64,000 nucleotides of DNA from CAZFHA01 sp964518595 (lineage in GTDB: Bacteria > Bacillota > Clostridia > Saccharofermentanales > Saccharofermentanaceae), in assembly GCA_964518595.1 (NCBI GenBank), contig CAZFHA010000006.1, positions 1-64,000 of the forward strand, written 5' to 3'. The notes beneath the pieces were generated by a model. The model was not told the DNA's origin. It saw only the letters and a program-made list of their open reading frames with translations, and did no database searches. The translations under genes were made by a program, and so were the position numbers. Numbering within the stretch: the stretch's first letter is position 1; each line of letters begins with the position of its first letter. Positions 46,312 to 54,075 of the stretch are shown one piece after another.

Positions 46312-48840
46312 TTAGTCAAAATATACTAACCCCTTAAAGGCCTCTTTAGCAGGAATTTTTTCCTGACCCACCTCTTGAAAATTGGTTATTTTTAGTACCC
46401 CCTTCCGATTATCTGCTGTGGTAAAGTAAATCTTATCCTGAAAATTACTTTTGGTAAAAATAAGCAGCTCTCCTGGATTAACTTTTCCAACGCTTTCTTG
46501 ACCTTCCTCAAAAAAAGTTACTGTAAATGCCTTTTGAACTACTACTTCTTTTTCTAGTTCATACTCCCTATTCAGAGGAGTGAATTCCCATTGATCATTA
46601 ACCTGTACATCTTCAATCCTATTCATGTCTAAAAAACCATATTCTCCCACGGAGTAAAAGCGTAACAAACCATCTCCATACACCTCTCTCAGCCATGCAC
46701 CAGCTCCTTTGTAAGATGTGACTTTACTGCCATCAAAGCGTACAATATAGCTTTCTTCTCGTTTTGGAGTGAATGCTTTATCCTTCAATTCTTTACTGGC
46801 TATGGTTTGATTCTCGGCCACATCATTAGATGCCAAACTCGGCTCGAAGAAATCCGCTACCAGCTCAACAAAATTATCACTTTGATCAATATCCACAATT
46901 CTTATACCTTCAAAGCCCGACAAAGGAATGGAAAATTTGCCTATATCATCTAGACTAAGCTTATATCCTGTACCCTCCTTTACAACAGCAATCTTTTCCT
47001 TCTTGTCATCGCCATTCAAATCTATTTCTAAAAAAAGTCCATCGTCTTGAAAATATTTACTAGCACTATACTCTAAACAGTCGTAGTAATGGTTATAATC
47101 AGGCGTAGTATATAAAAACCGTGTTTTATGTAGAACAGATTCTTCAGCCTTGGGATTCTCAGAAAAAGAAAAATCCGTTTGATATCTTGTACCCTTATAG
47201 ACTCGCTGCAAGTAACCATAAATCGGCTGATAACGCGCCAAATTATCTGCAAAAGAAAGGATTTGATCAAAATCATAATAGACTTTAAATTCAGTCATAG
47301 TTTGATCAAAATTTTCAAAAGGGTGAACACGCCAAATCTTAAGATTAGAATCATAGTAGTAATAGCATTCACTATACATTTCCGAATCTGGCAAAGCCTT
47401 TTTATTTACACTGCCATCAGTTAAGGCACCTTCGGTCAAATCAATGGGAGGGTGAGCAACTTTGTCGTAGTGACTATAGGCCAATAGCTTACCGGTATCT
47501 GGGTTAAAGGTAAATAAGTAACCATAATTCGACTCTTTATTCCCATCTGGATATACACCTAAAAGATCTCCAATCGGCTTAGTTGCTTCTGGTAACCGCT
47601 TTGCCATCTCAGCATCAGACTTTGCCACCAGATTTTCACTGGGCTGGGATTCTGGTACTTCTGTCTTGTTTTCCGTAGTCGGAACTGTTGTTTCCTGCGC
47701 AGCGGAAGATTCGCTGCTCTCCGAAGTCGAAGCGCTATCTTTTCCTGGTACGGTAACTCCGCAGGCAATTAGTAGTGAAGCTGTGAGGGACAGTAGGACA
47801 ACTAAAGCCGCAATAACCCACATGGGGCGTCCCATTTTTTGACACTTTAAGATACGTAGCAACCTGGCCTTAACCGGAATCGTAGAATTTGACATACTCA
47901 TAACTCCTGAAGTCAATGTATTCTCAGGAATGGTGGTGTCCATAAAGGAGAGAATCGCCCACGCATAGCTTTTTCTTTGGTCTTCATTCATCCCCAAGGA
48001 AAGCTTCTCATCACAAGCATCTTCTGATGCTATGGAAATTCGCTGGCGAATCATTCTTACCAGTGGGTTGAACCAGTGAATCACTACAGCCATTTCAGCA
48101 ATAAATTTAAGCAGTAAGTCCCGATTCTTTATATGTGTATATTCATGCAGTAAGGCATAGTAAAGGGCATCTTTTTCCTTGATTACTCTTGGTAAAAAGA
48201 TTGTCGGCCGTAGTATGCCAAAGACCATAGGCGAATGTATACTGGCTATACGAACCGAGTATTTCCTAACGAATTCTGGCAACGATTCGCTATCTAGCAG
48301 TTGACTGTTTTCGAGCAGTAATTTTCTAGCCTTTTGGTAGCGCCAAGTAAATTTACTGCCCATGAATAAAGCCCCAATTAGCCAGAGAGAAAGTCCGATT
48401 TCTTTTATACTTAAAGTTTTGAAAAAGTCCAGTGCCGATCCTGTAGCGCCTTGACTGGTAGCAGTCCCTGAAGCTGGTAAATTATTCTCTTGTGGCAAGG
48501 ATTTCTCCCCTAAATCATTGCCCTGAATTACACTATTTGGGTTCACCGGATCTGGTTGGTTAAAATAACCGGCTACATTTTGGTTTAGTATGATCTCTAC
48601 TCCATCACCATATTGGAATGATCGCACCGGTGAATTTTGCACAACAGTAGTTAAGCTATTTACATTGGTTAGAAAATATAGCGGTAAAAACAAGGTTAGT
48701 AAGCAGGCCACCCAAGCCCACTTCGCAATTCTGGCTGATAATTTGACCCTTCCCAGTCTTTGAAATAGCAGAAGAAGTGTTGATAGAATAATGGCGGTTA
48801 CAGAGGAAAATAGTAAAGTTTTTAAAATAAGCATACTCAT
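46312..48840 (-). CDS. BlaR1-like M56 family sensor metalloprotease, copy A (842 aa)
   Basis: Residues 1-365 hold four membrane helices and a zinc protease site with HEYTH (HExxH) and the later EDACDEK. After the last helix (residues about 345-365) a Ser/Thr/Glu linker leads to an extracellular domain (about 415-842) with DLNGDDKKEK-type calcium-like motifs and a C-terminal VGQEKIPAKEAFKGLVYFD. I see no penicillin-binding motif, so it is unlikely to sense beta-lactams as BlaR1 does. It has AAGGGG at the start and lies 114 bp after the next copy, which is the upstream gene on this strand. Its first 1238 bp match the other copy base for base. Confidence 0.9.
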   Translation of the reverse strand: MSMLILKTLLFSSVTAIILSTLLLLFQRLGRVKLSARIAKWAWVACLLTLFLPLYFLTNVNSLTTVVQNSPVRSFQYGDGVEIILNQNVAGYFNQPDPVNPNSVIQGNDLGEKSLPQENNLPASGTATSQGATGSALDFFKTLSIKEIGLSLWLIGALFMGSKFTWRYQKARKLLLENSQLLDSESLPEFVRKYSVRIASIHSPMVFGILRPTIFLPRVIKEKDALYYALLHEYTHIKNRDLLLKFIAEMAVVIHWFNPLVRMIRQRISIASEDACDEKLSLGMNEDQRKSYAWAILSFMDTTIPENTLTSGVMSMSNSTIPVKARLLRILKCQKMGRPMWVIAALVVLLSLTASLLIACGVTVPGKDSASTSESSESSAAQETTVPTTENKTEVPESQPSENLVAKSDAEMAKRLPEATKPIGDLLGVYPDGNKESNYGYLFTFNPDTGKLLAYSHYDKVAHPPIDLTEGALTDGSVNKKALPDSEMYSECYYYYDSNLKIWRVHPFENFDQTMTEFKVYYDFDQILSFADNLARYQPIYGYLQRVYKGTRYQTDFSFSENPKAEESVLHKTRFLYTTPDYNHYYDCLEYSASKYFQDDGLFLEIDLNGDDKKEKIAVVKEGTGYKLSLDDIGKFSIPLSGFEGIRIVDIDQSDNFVELVADFFEPSLASNDVAENQTIASKELKDKAFTPKREESYIVRFDGSKVTSYKGAGAWLREVYGDGLLRFYSVGEYGFLDMNRIEDVQVNDQWEFTPLNREYELEKEVVVQKAFTVTFFEEGQESVGKVNPGELLIFTKSNFQDKIYFTTADNRKGVLKITNFQEVGQEKIPAKEAFKGLVYFD
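47603..48840 (-). repeat. Near-perfect 1238-bp repeat, copy A of the M56 protease half
   Basis: By eye the sequence is identical to 50057-51294. Identity begins one base beyond the ATG and stops inside codon 413, after which three synonymous differences appear within six codons and the proteins then diverge. Confidence 0.9.
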
Positions 48841-48910
48841 ATCACCCCTTAAATATGATTTTCAGCTACACAGCTTCTATTCCTAACTTAGCCTATCATT
48901 TAATTTTGTC

Positions 48911-48936
48911 GTTGGGAGTGGCTGCCCACTCCCAAC
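48911..48936. repeat. Strong hairpin between the two M56 genes
   Basis: GTTGGGAGTGG pairs perfectly with CCACTCCCAAC around CTGC. There is no U-run on either side, so it is not a standard terminator and may be an mRNA-processing or stability element. Confidence 0.5.
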
Positions 48937-48954
48937 TCATTCAATACACCTACT

Positions 48955-51294
48955 CTAATTGCCATAAACGAGTCCATCCAGAGCCTCTTGAGCTGGGATC
49001 TTTTCAGTTCCTACATATTGATAATCATAAATTTTTAGGATTCCCTCTCTTTGGTCTTTGGTTTTAAAATAGATTTCATCCTTGAAGTTAGTTTTCGTAA
49101 AAGTCAAAGTTTCTCCGGCTTTAACCTGACCTTCTTTAGAAGTGCCCCCCTCTATAAAAGTTACAGTAAAATCTTTTAGCGCCGTAACTTCTCTATCAAT
49201 CGTAAACAAACGGCTTATCGCTTTAAAGGTCAAAGTTTTATCTACTTCGAAGTCTTCGATATACCCCATGTCAAGGAAGCTATTTCCAGACATATTTACA
49301 AGCTGCACCTTGTTATTCTCTAAAACAAATATTTTATCATGAGTGGTGTAATTGTAAAATTTTGAGCCATCATACCGGAACAGGTAACTAAGAGTGTGCC
49401 ATGGCTGCGGAACGTCAAACTCCACAATCACTTCTAGGTAAGAATCGTTGTTATCAATATCAATAATTCTAAACCCACCCCAATATTCATGGTCGACTTG
49501 GAGCGTCTCTGTTCCGTTTACGTCAATTTTAAAATGCGGTCCATCAGGTATTACTTTAATGACCTCTTTAATACCATCTCCATTCATATCTACCTCTAGC
49601 CCATTTTTTAGATATATATCTTCTGTATAAAATAGATTCGTATAGTAATGAATGTATTGGGGATCGTCGCCATTTTGTAAGCGTGGAAGATTATTAGCAT
49701 TTTTAAGCGTCTCTTCACTGTCAAAGTATATTTGAAATTCTTGTGCCTTAGGAGAAAAATCCCCCGGCTCTTTGATAACTTCTCCAGCCGGGCTTATCCG
49801 CCAGATATCACGAGAGTTATCATAATAATAAACTATTTCTCTTGGAACTGAATCGGTTAGTGTTCTATAATTCATGCTTCCATCTTTTAGCGCTCCTGTC
49901 GACAAATCAGTGGGAGGATATGCTGCCTTATCATAATGACCATAAGCTAAAAGTTTTTCCGTATCCTCATTGTAGGTAAAAAGGAAACTGTCCTTTCGTA
50001 TATCTGTTCCAAGTCTATTATCAGTTACTGTAGCTACACCTTCCGGTAATCGCTTCGCCATCTCAGCATCAGACTTTGCCACCAGATTTTCACTGGGCTG
50101 GGATTCTGGTACTTCTGTCTTGTTTTCCGTAGTCGGAACTGTTGTTTCCTGCGCAGCGGAAGATTCGCTGCTCTCCGAAGTCGAAGCGCTATCTTTTCCT
50201 GGTACGGTAACTCCGCAGGCAATTAGTAGTGAAGCTGTGAGGGACAGTAGGACAACTAAAGCCGCAATAACCCACATGGGGCGTCCCATTTTTTGACACT
50301 TTAAGATACGTAGCAACCTGGCCTTAACCGGAATCGTAGAATTTGACATACTCATAACTCCTGAAGTCAATGTATTCTCAGGAATGGTGGTGTCCATAAA
50401 GGAGAGAATCGCCCACGCATAGCTTTTTCTTTGGTCTTCATTCATCCCCAAGGAAAGCTTCTCATCACAAGCATCTTCTGATGCTATGGAAATTCGCTGG
50501 CGAATCATTCTTACCAGTGGGTTGAACCAGTGAATCACTACAGCCATTTCAGCAATAAATTTAAGCAGTAAGTCCCGATTCTTTATATGTGTATATTCAT
50601 GCAGTAAGGCATAGTAAAGGGCATCTTTTTCCTTGATTACTCTTGGTAAAAAGATTGTCGGCCGTAGTATGCCAAAGACCATAGGCGAATGTATACTGGC
50701 TATACGAACCGAGTATTTCCTAACGAATTCTGGCAACGATTCGCTATCTAGCAGTTGACTGTTTTCGAGCAGTAATTTTCTAGCCTTTTGGTAGCGCCAA
50801 GTAAATTTACTGCCCATGAATAAAGCCCCAATTAGCCAGAGAGAAAGTCCGATTTCTTTTATACTTAAAGTTTTGAAAAAGTCCAGTGCCGATCCTGTAG
50901 CGCCTTGACTGGTAGCAGTCCCTGAAGCTGGTAAATTATTCTCTTGTGGCAAGGATTTCTCCCCTAAATCATTGCCCTGAATTACACTATTTGGGTTCAC
51001 CGGATCTGGTTGGTTAAAATAACCGGCTACATTTTGGTTTAGTATGATCTCTACTCCATCACCATATTGGAATGATCGCACCGGTGAATTTTGCACAACA
51101 GTAGTTAAGCTATTTACATTGGTTAGAAAATATAGCGGTAAAAACAAGGTTAGTAAGCAGGCCACCCAAGCCCACTTCGCAATTCTGGCTGATAATTTGA
51201 CCCTTCCCAGTCTTTGAAATAGCAGAAGAAGTGTTGATAGAATAATGGCGGTTACAGAGGAAAATAGTAAAGTTTTTAAAATAAGCATACTCAT
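48955..51294 (-). CDS. BlaR1-like M56 family sensor metalloprotease, copy B (779 aa)
   Basis: The protease half (residues 1-418) is identical in sequence to copy A, with the same HEYTH site and membrane helices. The outer domain (about 419-779) is homologous to that of copy A but strongly diverged and shorter; shared marks are LAYGHYDK, the DMNGDGIKE motif and the C-terminal VGTEKIPAQEALDGLVYGN. The start ATG overlaps the stop of blaI as ATGA, so protease and repressor are translationally coupled. It is the promoter-proximal protease gene. Confidence 0.9.
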   Translation of the reverse strand: MSMLILKTLLFSSVTAIILSTLLLLFQRLGRVKLSARIAKWAWVACLLTLFLPLYFLTNVNSLTTVVQNSPVRSFQYGDGVEIILNQNVAGYFNQPDPVNPNSVIQGNDLGEKSLPQENNLPASGTATSQGATGSALDFFKTLSIKEIGLSLWLIGALFMGSKFTWRYQKARKLLLENSQLLDSESLPEFVRKYSVRIASIHSPMVFGILRPTIFLPRVIKEKDALYYALLHEYTHIKNRDLLLKFIAEMAVVIHWFNPLVRMIRQRISIASEDACDEKLSLGMNEDQRKSYAWAILSFMDTTIPENTLTSGVMSMSNSTIPVKARLLRILKCQKMGRPMWVIAALVVLLSLTASLLIACGVTVPGKDSASTSESSESSAAQETTVPTTENKTEVPESQPSENLVAKSDAEMAKRLPEGVATVTDNRLGTDIRKDSFLFTYNEDTEKLLAYGHYDKAAYPPTDLSTGALKDGSMNYRTLTDSVPREIVYYYDNSRDIWRISPAGEVIKEPGDFSPKAQEFQIYFDSEETLKNANNLPRLQNGDDPQYIHYYTNLFYTEDIYLKNGLEVDMNGDGIKEVIKVIPDGPHFKIDVNGTETLQVDHEYWGGFRIIDIDNNDSYLEVIVEFDVPQPWHTLSYLFRYDGSKFYNYTTHDKIFVLENNKVQLVNMSGNSFLDMGYIEDFEVDKTLTFKAISRLFTIDREVTALKDFTVTFIEGGTSKEGQVKAGETLTFTKTNFKDEIYFKTKDQREGILKIYDYQYVGTEKIPAQEALDGLVYGN
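50057..51294 (-). repeat. Near-perfect 1238-bp repeat, copy B of the M56 protease half
   Basis: Partner of 47603-48840; the two are the same length with no difference found by eye. Confidence 0.9.
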
Positions 51295-51689
51295 AATTCT
51301 TCCCCCTTCTTATTATCGTTATAACCTTCTTGCGAAAGCCATAACTTCAGTTCCGTAATATTGGATGCTGAAAGATCATTTTTCTGATAGAGAGCCGCAA
51401 TTAGATTCTTAACAGAATTAAGATCCAACTCCTGTACATTCTGGCGCAAAATTTCTTCGTTATAAGCCGATTCTGTTACTCGGGCTTTATAAAAAACGGT
51501 TCGTCCTTCACGCCGCTCAATTGACAGCAACCCCCGTTTAACCAGTCTTGATAAAAAAGTATTAACTGTGGTAGTTTTCCACTTAATATCTTGTGGCAAT
51601 CTGCTTCTAATATCTGCTGAAGAAAGTGGAACCAAAGTAGCCCAAACAATATCCATGATAACGGCTTCAGCCGATGTCATTTTCTCCAT
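51291..51689 (-). CDS. blaI: BlaI/MecI-family transcriptional repressor
   Basis: The 132-residue protein has a winged helix (residues about 7-70, AEAVIMDIVWATLVPLSSAD and WKTTTVNTFLSRLVKRGLLS) followed by a helical dimerisation tail, where M56 proteases normally cut. GGAGGTGAGG precedes the ATG at 51689. It lies directly before the M56 genes and has two palindromic operators on its promoter. It would repress its own operon until cleaved. Confidence 0.9.
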   Translation of the reverse strand: MEKMTSAEAVIMDIVWATLVPLSSADIRSRLPQDIKWKTTTVNTFLSRLVKRGLLSIERREGRTVFYKARVTESAYNEEILRQNVQELDLNSVKNLIAALYQKNDLSASNITELKLWLSQEGYNDNKKGEEL

Positions 51690-51721
51690 GTACCTCACCT
51701 CCTTTCTGAAAAAAATCAATT

Positions 51722-51736
51722 ACTACAAGTTGTAGT
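51722..51736. promoter_or_regulatory. BlaI-type operator 1
   Basis: ACTACAAGTTGTAGT is a perfect palindrome around one central base, related to the TACA/TGTA core of BlaI/MecI operators. It overlaps the predicted transcription start. Confidence 0.8.
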
Positions 51737-51739
51737 TTT

Positions 51740-51768
51740 ATATTACTACACCTTGTAGTAATTGTAAA
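51740..51768 (-). promoter_or_regulatory. Promoter of the blaI-M56 operon
   Basis: On the minus strand TTTACA (51763-51768) and TAATAT (51740-51745) are 17 bp apart, with operator 2 filling the spacer. Confidence 0.8.
51743..51761. promoter_or_regulatory. BlaI-type operator 2
   Basis: TTACTACACCTTGTAGTAA is palindromic with 8-bp arms around CCT. It sits between -35 and -10, and its centre is 23 bp from that of operator 1. Confidence 0.85.
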
Positions 51769-51944
51769 TACTCCTTTGAACATTCCAAAAAAATTTATCG
51801 CTAAGCCCTTCTAAAAAGCAAAACATCAAAATCCACACTTATATTCATTTATTTGCTAAGTTATTCACAAAACACAAAACCGTCTCACTTTAAATTCACT
51901 TTTCAAGAATTAATGGATTTAAATCAAAAATTTATTGAAAAGAC

Positions 51945-51972
51945 TGGAAAAATTTCTTATTGGGTATATAAT
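51945..51972 (+). promoter_or_regulatory. Possible promoter of the DUF308 gene
   Basis: TATAAT (51967-51972) is preceded 16 bp upstream by a poor -35, TGGAAA (51945-51950). Confidence 0.4.
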
Positions 51973-52036
51973 GAAACTGTGAATTAAATCTATTTTTACT
52001 TCACACATTTTTCATCATCGAGAGGCGGTGGCAAAT

Positions 52037-52570
52037 ATGAATAACAATCGACCTTTACTAATTATTCAATCTATTATGTTTATCATCTTTGGCTTTCTTT
52101 TTCTTTCTCGTCCTATTATCAATACCTTCGCCCTTGTTTTAATTGTTGGTATTGCCTTGGCCGGATATGGTGTAGCCATTATTATTAACGGTATCATTAA
52201 ACGTCCAAAAATCTCCCAAAAAATTCTGGATGTGCTTCTGGGTCTACTTTTTATATTCTTTGGCGTGGTTTTCTTTATTACTAATCCAGTTCGGGGAGCA
52301 ATCAGCTTGGTCTATGCCACCCTAATCGCTATTATTGTTTTCTCCATTGCTGAAATTGGGGATATCTTGCGAATGAAATCCGGCGTCAAATGGTTTTTAC
52401 TTATCGTGTATTTGGCAGTAATCGGCTTTGGTATTTATGCCATCTTTAATCCTGTATTAGCTCTGCAAATCTTCTATTGGACCGTTGCTATTCAGGCCTT
52501 TGCAATTGGAGGTACGCTATTGGCACGTGCCTTTGCTGAACCCAAAGAGAAGCCACCGGCGGCAGCTTAA
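52037..52570 (+). CDS. HdeD/DUF308 family membrane protein
   Basis: The 177-residue protein has six closely spaced membrane helices with short loops, the pattern of DUF308 (HdeD-type) proteins, and a short PPAAA cytoplasmic end. In enterobacteria HdeD is linked to acid resistance; in Firmicutes the role is unknown. GAGGCGG lies before the ATG at 52037; a GTG in frame nine bases upstream is close against it and less likely. Confidence 0.82.
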   Translation: MNNNRPLLIIQSIMFIIFGFLFLSRPIINTFALVLIVGIALAGYGVAIIINGIIKRPKISQKILDVLLGLLFIFFGVVFFITNPVRGAISLVYATLIAIIVFSIAEIGDILRMKSGVKWFLLIVYLAVIGFGIYAIFNPVLALQIFYWTVAIQAFAIGGTLLARAFAEPKEKPPAAA

Positions 52571-52604
52571 ACATCCGCCTTTCAGCTATGTTTACTGACA
52601 AAAT

Positions 52605-52636
52605 AAAGGTTGGGTCTAGCCGCTCAACCTTTATTT
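52605..52636 (+). terminator. Intrinsic terminator after the DUF308 gene
   Basis: AAAGGTTGGG pairs with CTCAACCTTT (one G-T pair) around an 8-nt loop, followed by ATTTCTG. Confidence 0.7.
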
Positions 52637-52703
52637 CTGTATTAAGAAGCGTTCAAAATTAACTGATACCTTATCCTTTCTTTTGTTACTTCTTAAAATT
52701 CTC

Positions 52704-52732
52704 TTGAAAGGCTTTCTATTTTTTGCTACACT
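52704..52732 (+). promoter_or_regulatory. Promoter of the fluoride-controlled antiporter gene
   Basis: TTGAAA (52704-52709) and TACACT (52727-52732), with TGC before the -10, are separated by 17 bp. The start near 52740 falls on the first base of the riboswitch. Confidence 0.7.
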
Positions 52733-52740
52733 TCTACCAA

Positions 52741-52800
52741 GGGAATGAAGTTCTCCCTGTGCTGATATAGCCGAACCGCTTTACGCTGATGACTTCTGCA
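52741..52800 (+). promoter_or_regulatory. Fluoride riboswitch (crcB motif)
   Basis: The sequence reads GGGAATGAAGTTCTCCC, then AACCGC, TTTAC and GCTGATGACTTCTGC. These match the class in order: the first hairpin, the AACCGC-GCTGATGAC hairpin and a pseudoknot in which GAAGT of the first loop pairs with ACTTC of the 3' tail. That pairing differs in bases from other members but is kept, which supports the call. Confidence 0.88.
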
Positions 52801-52829
52801 AGTTTATTTGCAGAAATGTCAGTTTTTTT
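52786..52829 (+). terminator. Terminator of the fluoride riboswitch
   Basis: TGACTTCTGCAA pairs with TTGCAGAAATGTCA around a 6-nt loop with a 2-nt bulge, followed by seven T residues. The 5' arm contains the pseudoknot bases GACTTCT, so ligand binding would prevent termination. Confidence 0.88.
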
Positions 52830-52853
52830 ATTTCTGCACAGAGGAGAATTGAT

Positions 52854-54023
52854 ATGCTTTTTAGTTTAGCACTTATTATTTTATTAGCACTTTTACTCAG
52901 TGGCATTATGCAGAAATTACGCCTTCCTGGACTTCTGGGAATGCTTCTAACCGGCATTATCTTGGGGCCTTATGTTTTAAACGCAATCGCTCCGGAATTA
53001 CTTAATATCTCTGCTGATCTCAGAGAAATAGCCTTGGTAGTAATACTCACTCGCGCCGGTCTTTCTCTGGATATTGAAGATCTAAAGAAGGTAGGTCGAC
53101 CGGCAATACTTATGTGTTTTATTCCCGCTACCTTTGAGATACTGGCTACAACTCTTTTAGCACCGCTCTTTTTCCCAATTACTCATCTGGAGGCTGCTAT
53201 ATTAGGTGCAGTTTTAGGGGCAGTATCACCTGCAATTATAATACCTAAAATGCTAAAAATCATGGAAGAAGGTCTAGGTAATAGTAAGAAAATCCCTCAG
53301 CTAATTATGGCCGGTGCTTCCGTAGATGACATCTACGTTATAATCTTATTTACTTCTTTTCTGGGAATGGAACAAGGTCAGAGCTTTGCGCCTTCAGAAC
53401 TTTTAAAAATTCCTCTGGCAATTATTTGGGGACTTCTTTTAGGGCTACTCTGCGGACTACTATTAGTTTGGTTGTTTAAAAAGCTTCATATTCGAGATAC
53501 TGTAAAAATACTGATTTTATTAAGTACAGCATTTTTATTGATTGTTCTGGAATCGAGCATTAAAAGTATTGTTCCAGTTTCCGGGCTCTTAGCTGTAATG
53601 ACTTTAGGTGGAACACTCTTAAAACAAAACCCGCTCTTAGCGAAACGGCTGTCGGGAAAGTTTTCTAAAATTTGGGTGGCCGCTGAGTTACTTCTCTTTG
53701 TGATGGTGGGGGCACTTGTGGATATAAGATATATTCCTAAGGCTGGATTCGCGGCTCTACTTCTCATCCTGCTGGCCTTAACAATCCGCATTATCGGCGT
53801 TTTTATCGCCTTAATCAAAACGAATCTCTCTTTTAAAGAACGTTTATTCTGTGCCATTGCCTATCTTCCAAAAGCTACCGTACAGGCAGCTATCGGTGGC
53901 ATTCCCCTAGCACTGGGTTTACCGGCCGGGGCGACGATCTTAACGGTTTCAGTGTTAGCCATTCTAATAACCGCTCCCCTGGGCTCTTTGGGAATCGAAG
54001 CAACCTACAAAAAATTACTATAA
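52854..54023 (+). CDS. Cation:proton antiporter (CPA family) under fluoride control
   Basis: The 389-residue protein has about twelve membrane helices and the CPA marks LPGLLGMLLTGIILGP (residues 24-39), ASVDDIYVI (near 159, with the conserved Asp pair) and YLPKATVQAAIGG near the end. Antiporters of this family occur among genes controlled by fluoride riboswitches besides crcB and clc, so a fluoride or pH-homeostasis role is probable. GAGGAG precedes the ATG. Confidence 0.88.
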   Translation: MLFSLALIILLALLLSGIMQKLRLPGLLGMLLTGIILGPYVLNAIAPELLNISADLREIALVVILTRAGLSLDIEDLKKVGRPAILMCFIPATFEILATTLLAPLFFPITHLEAAILGAVLGAVSPAIIIPKMLKIMEEGLGNSKKIPQLIMAGASVDDIYVIILFTSFLGMEQGQSFAPSELLKIPLAIIWGLLLGLLCGLLLVWLFKKLHIRDTVKILILLSTAFLLIVLESSIKSIVPVSGLLAVMTLGGTLLKQNPLLAKRLSGKFSKIWVAAELLLFVMVGALVDIRYIPKAGFAALLLILLALTIRIIGVFIALIKTNLSFKERLFCAIAYLPKATVQAAIGGIPLALGLPAGATILTVSVLAILITAPLGSLGIEATYKKLL

Positions 54024-54024
54024 A

Positions 54025-54056
54025 AAAGGCGGAAGAGAGCAAACTTCCGCCTTTTG
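54025..54056. terminator. Bidirectional intrinsic terminator between antiporter and malQ
   Basis: A 12-bp stem (AAAAGGCGGAAG with CTTCCGCCTTTT) around AGAGCAAA lies between convergent genes; both arms end in A/T runs. Confidence 0.85.
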
Positions 54057-54075
54057 AGAAAATAAAATTATCCAA

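Noticed and set aside
48911..48936. Terminator between the two M56 genes
   Set aside because: The stem is strong but lacks a U-run on either strand.
46312..51294. Insertion sequence or transposon explaining the repeated M56 halves
   Set aside because: No transposase, terminal inverted repeats or target duplication flank either copy; the identical block starts at a start codon and ends inside a codon.
46312..51294. Beta-lactam sensor (true BlaR1)
   Set aside because: The outer domains lack SxxK-type penicillin-binding motifs and no beta-lactamase gene is nearby.
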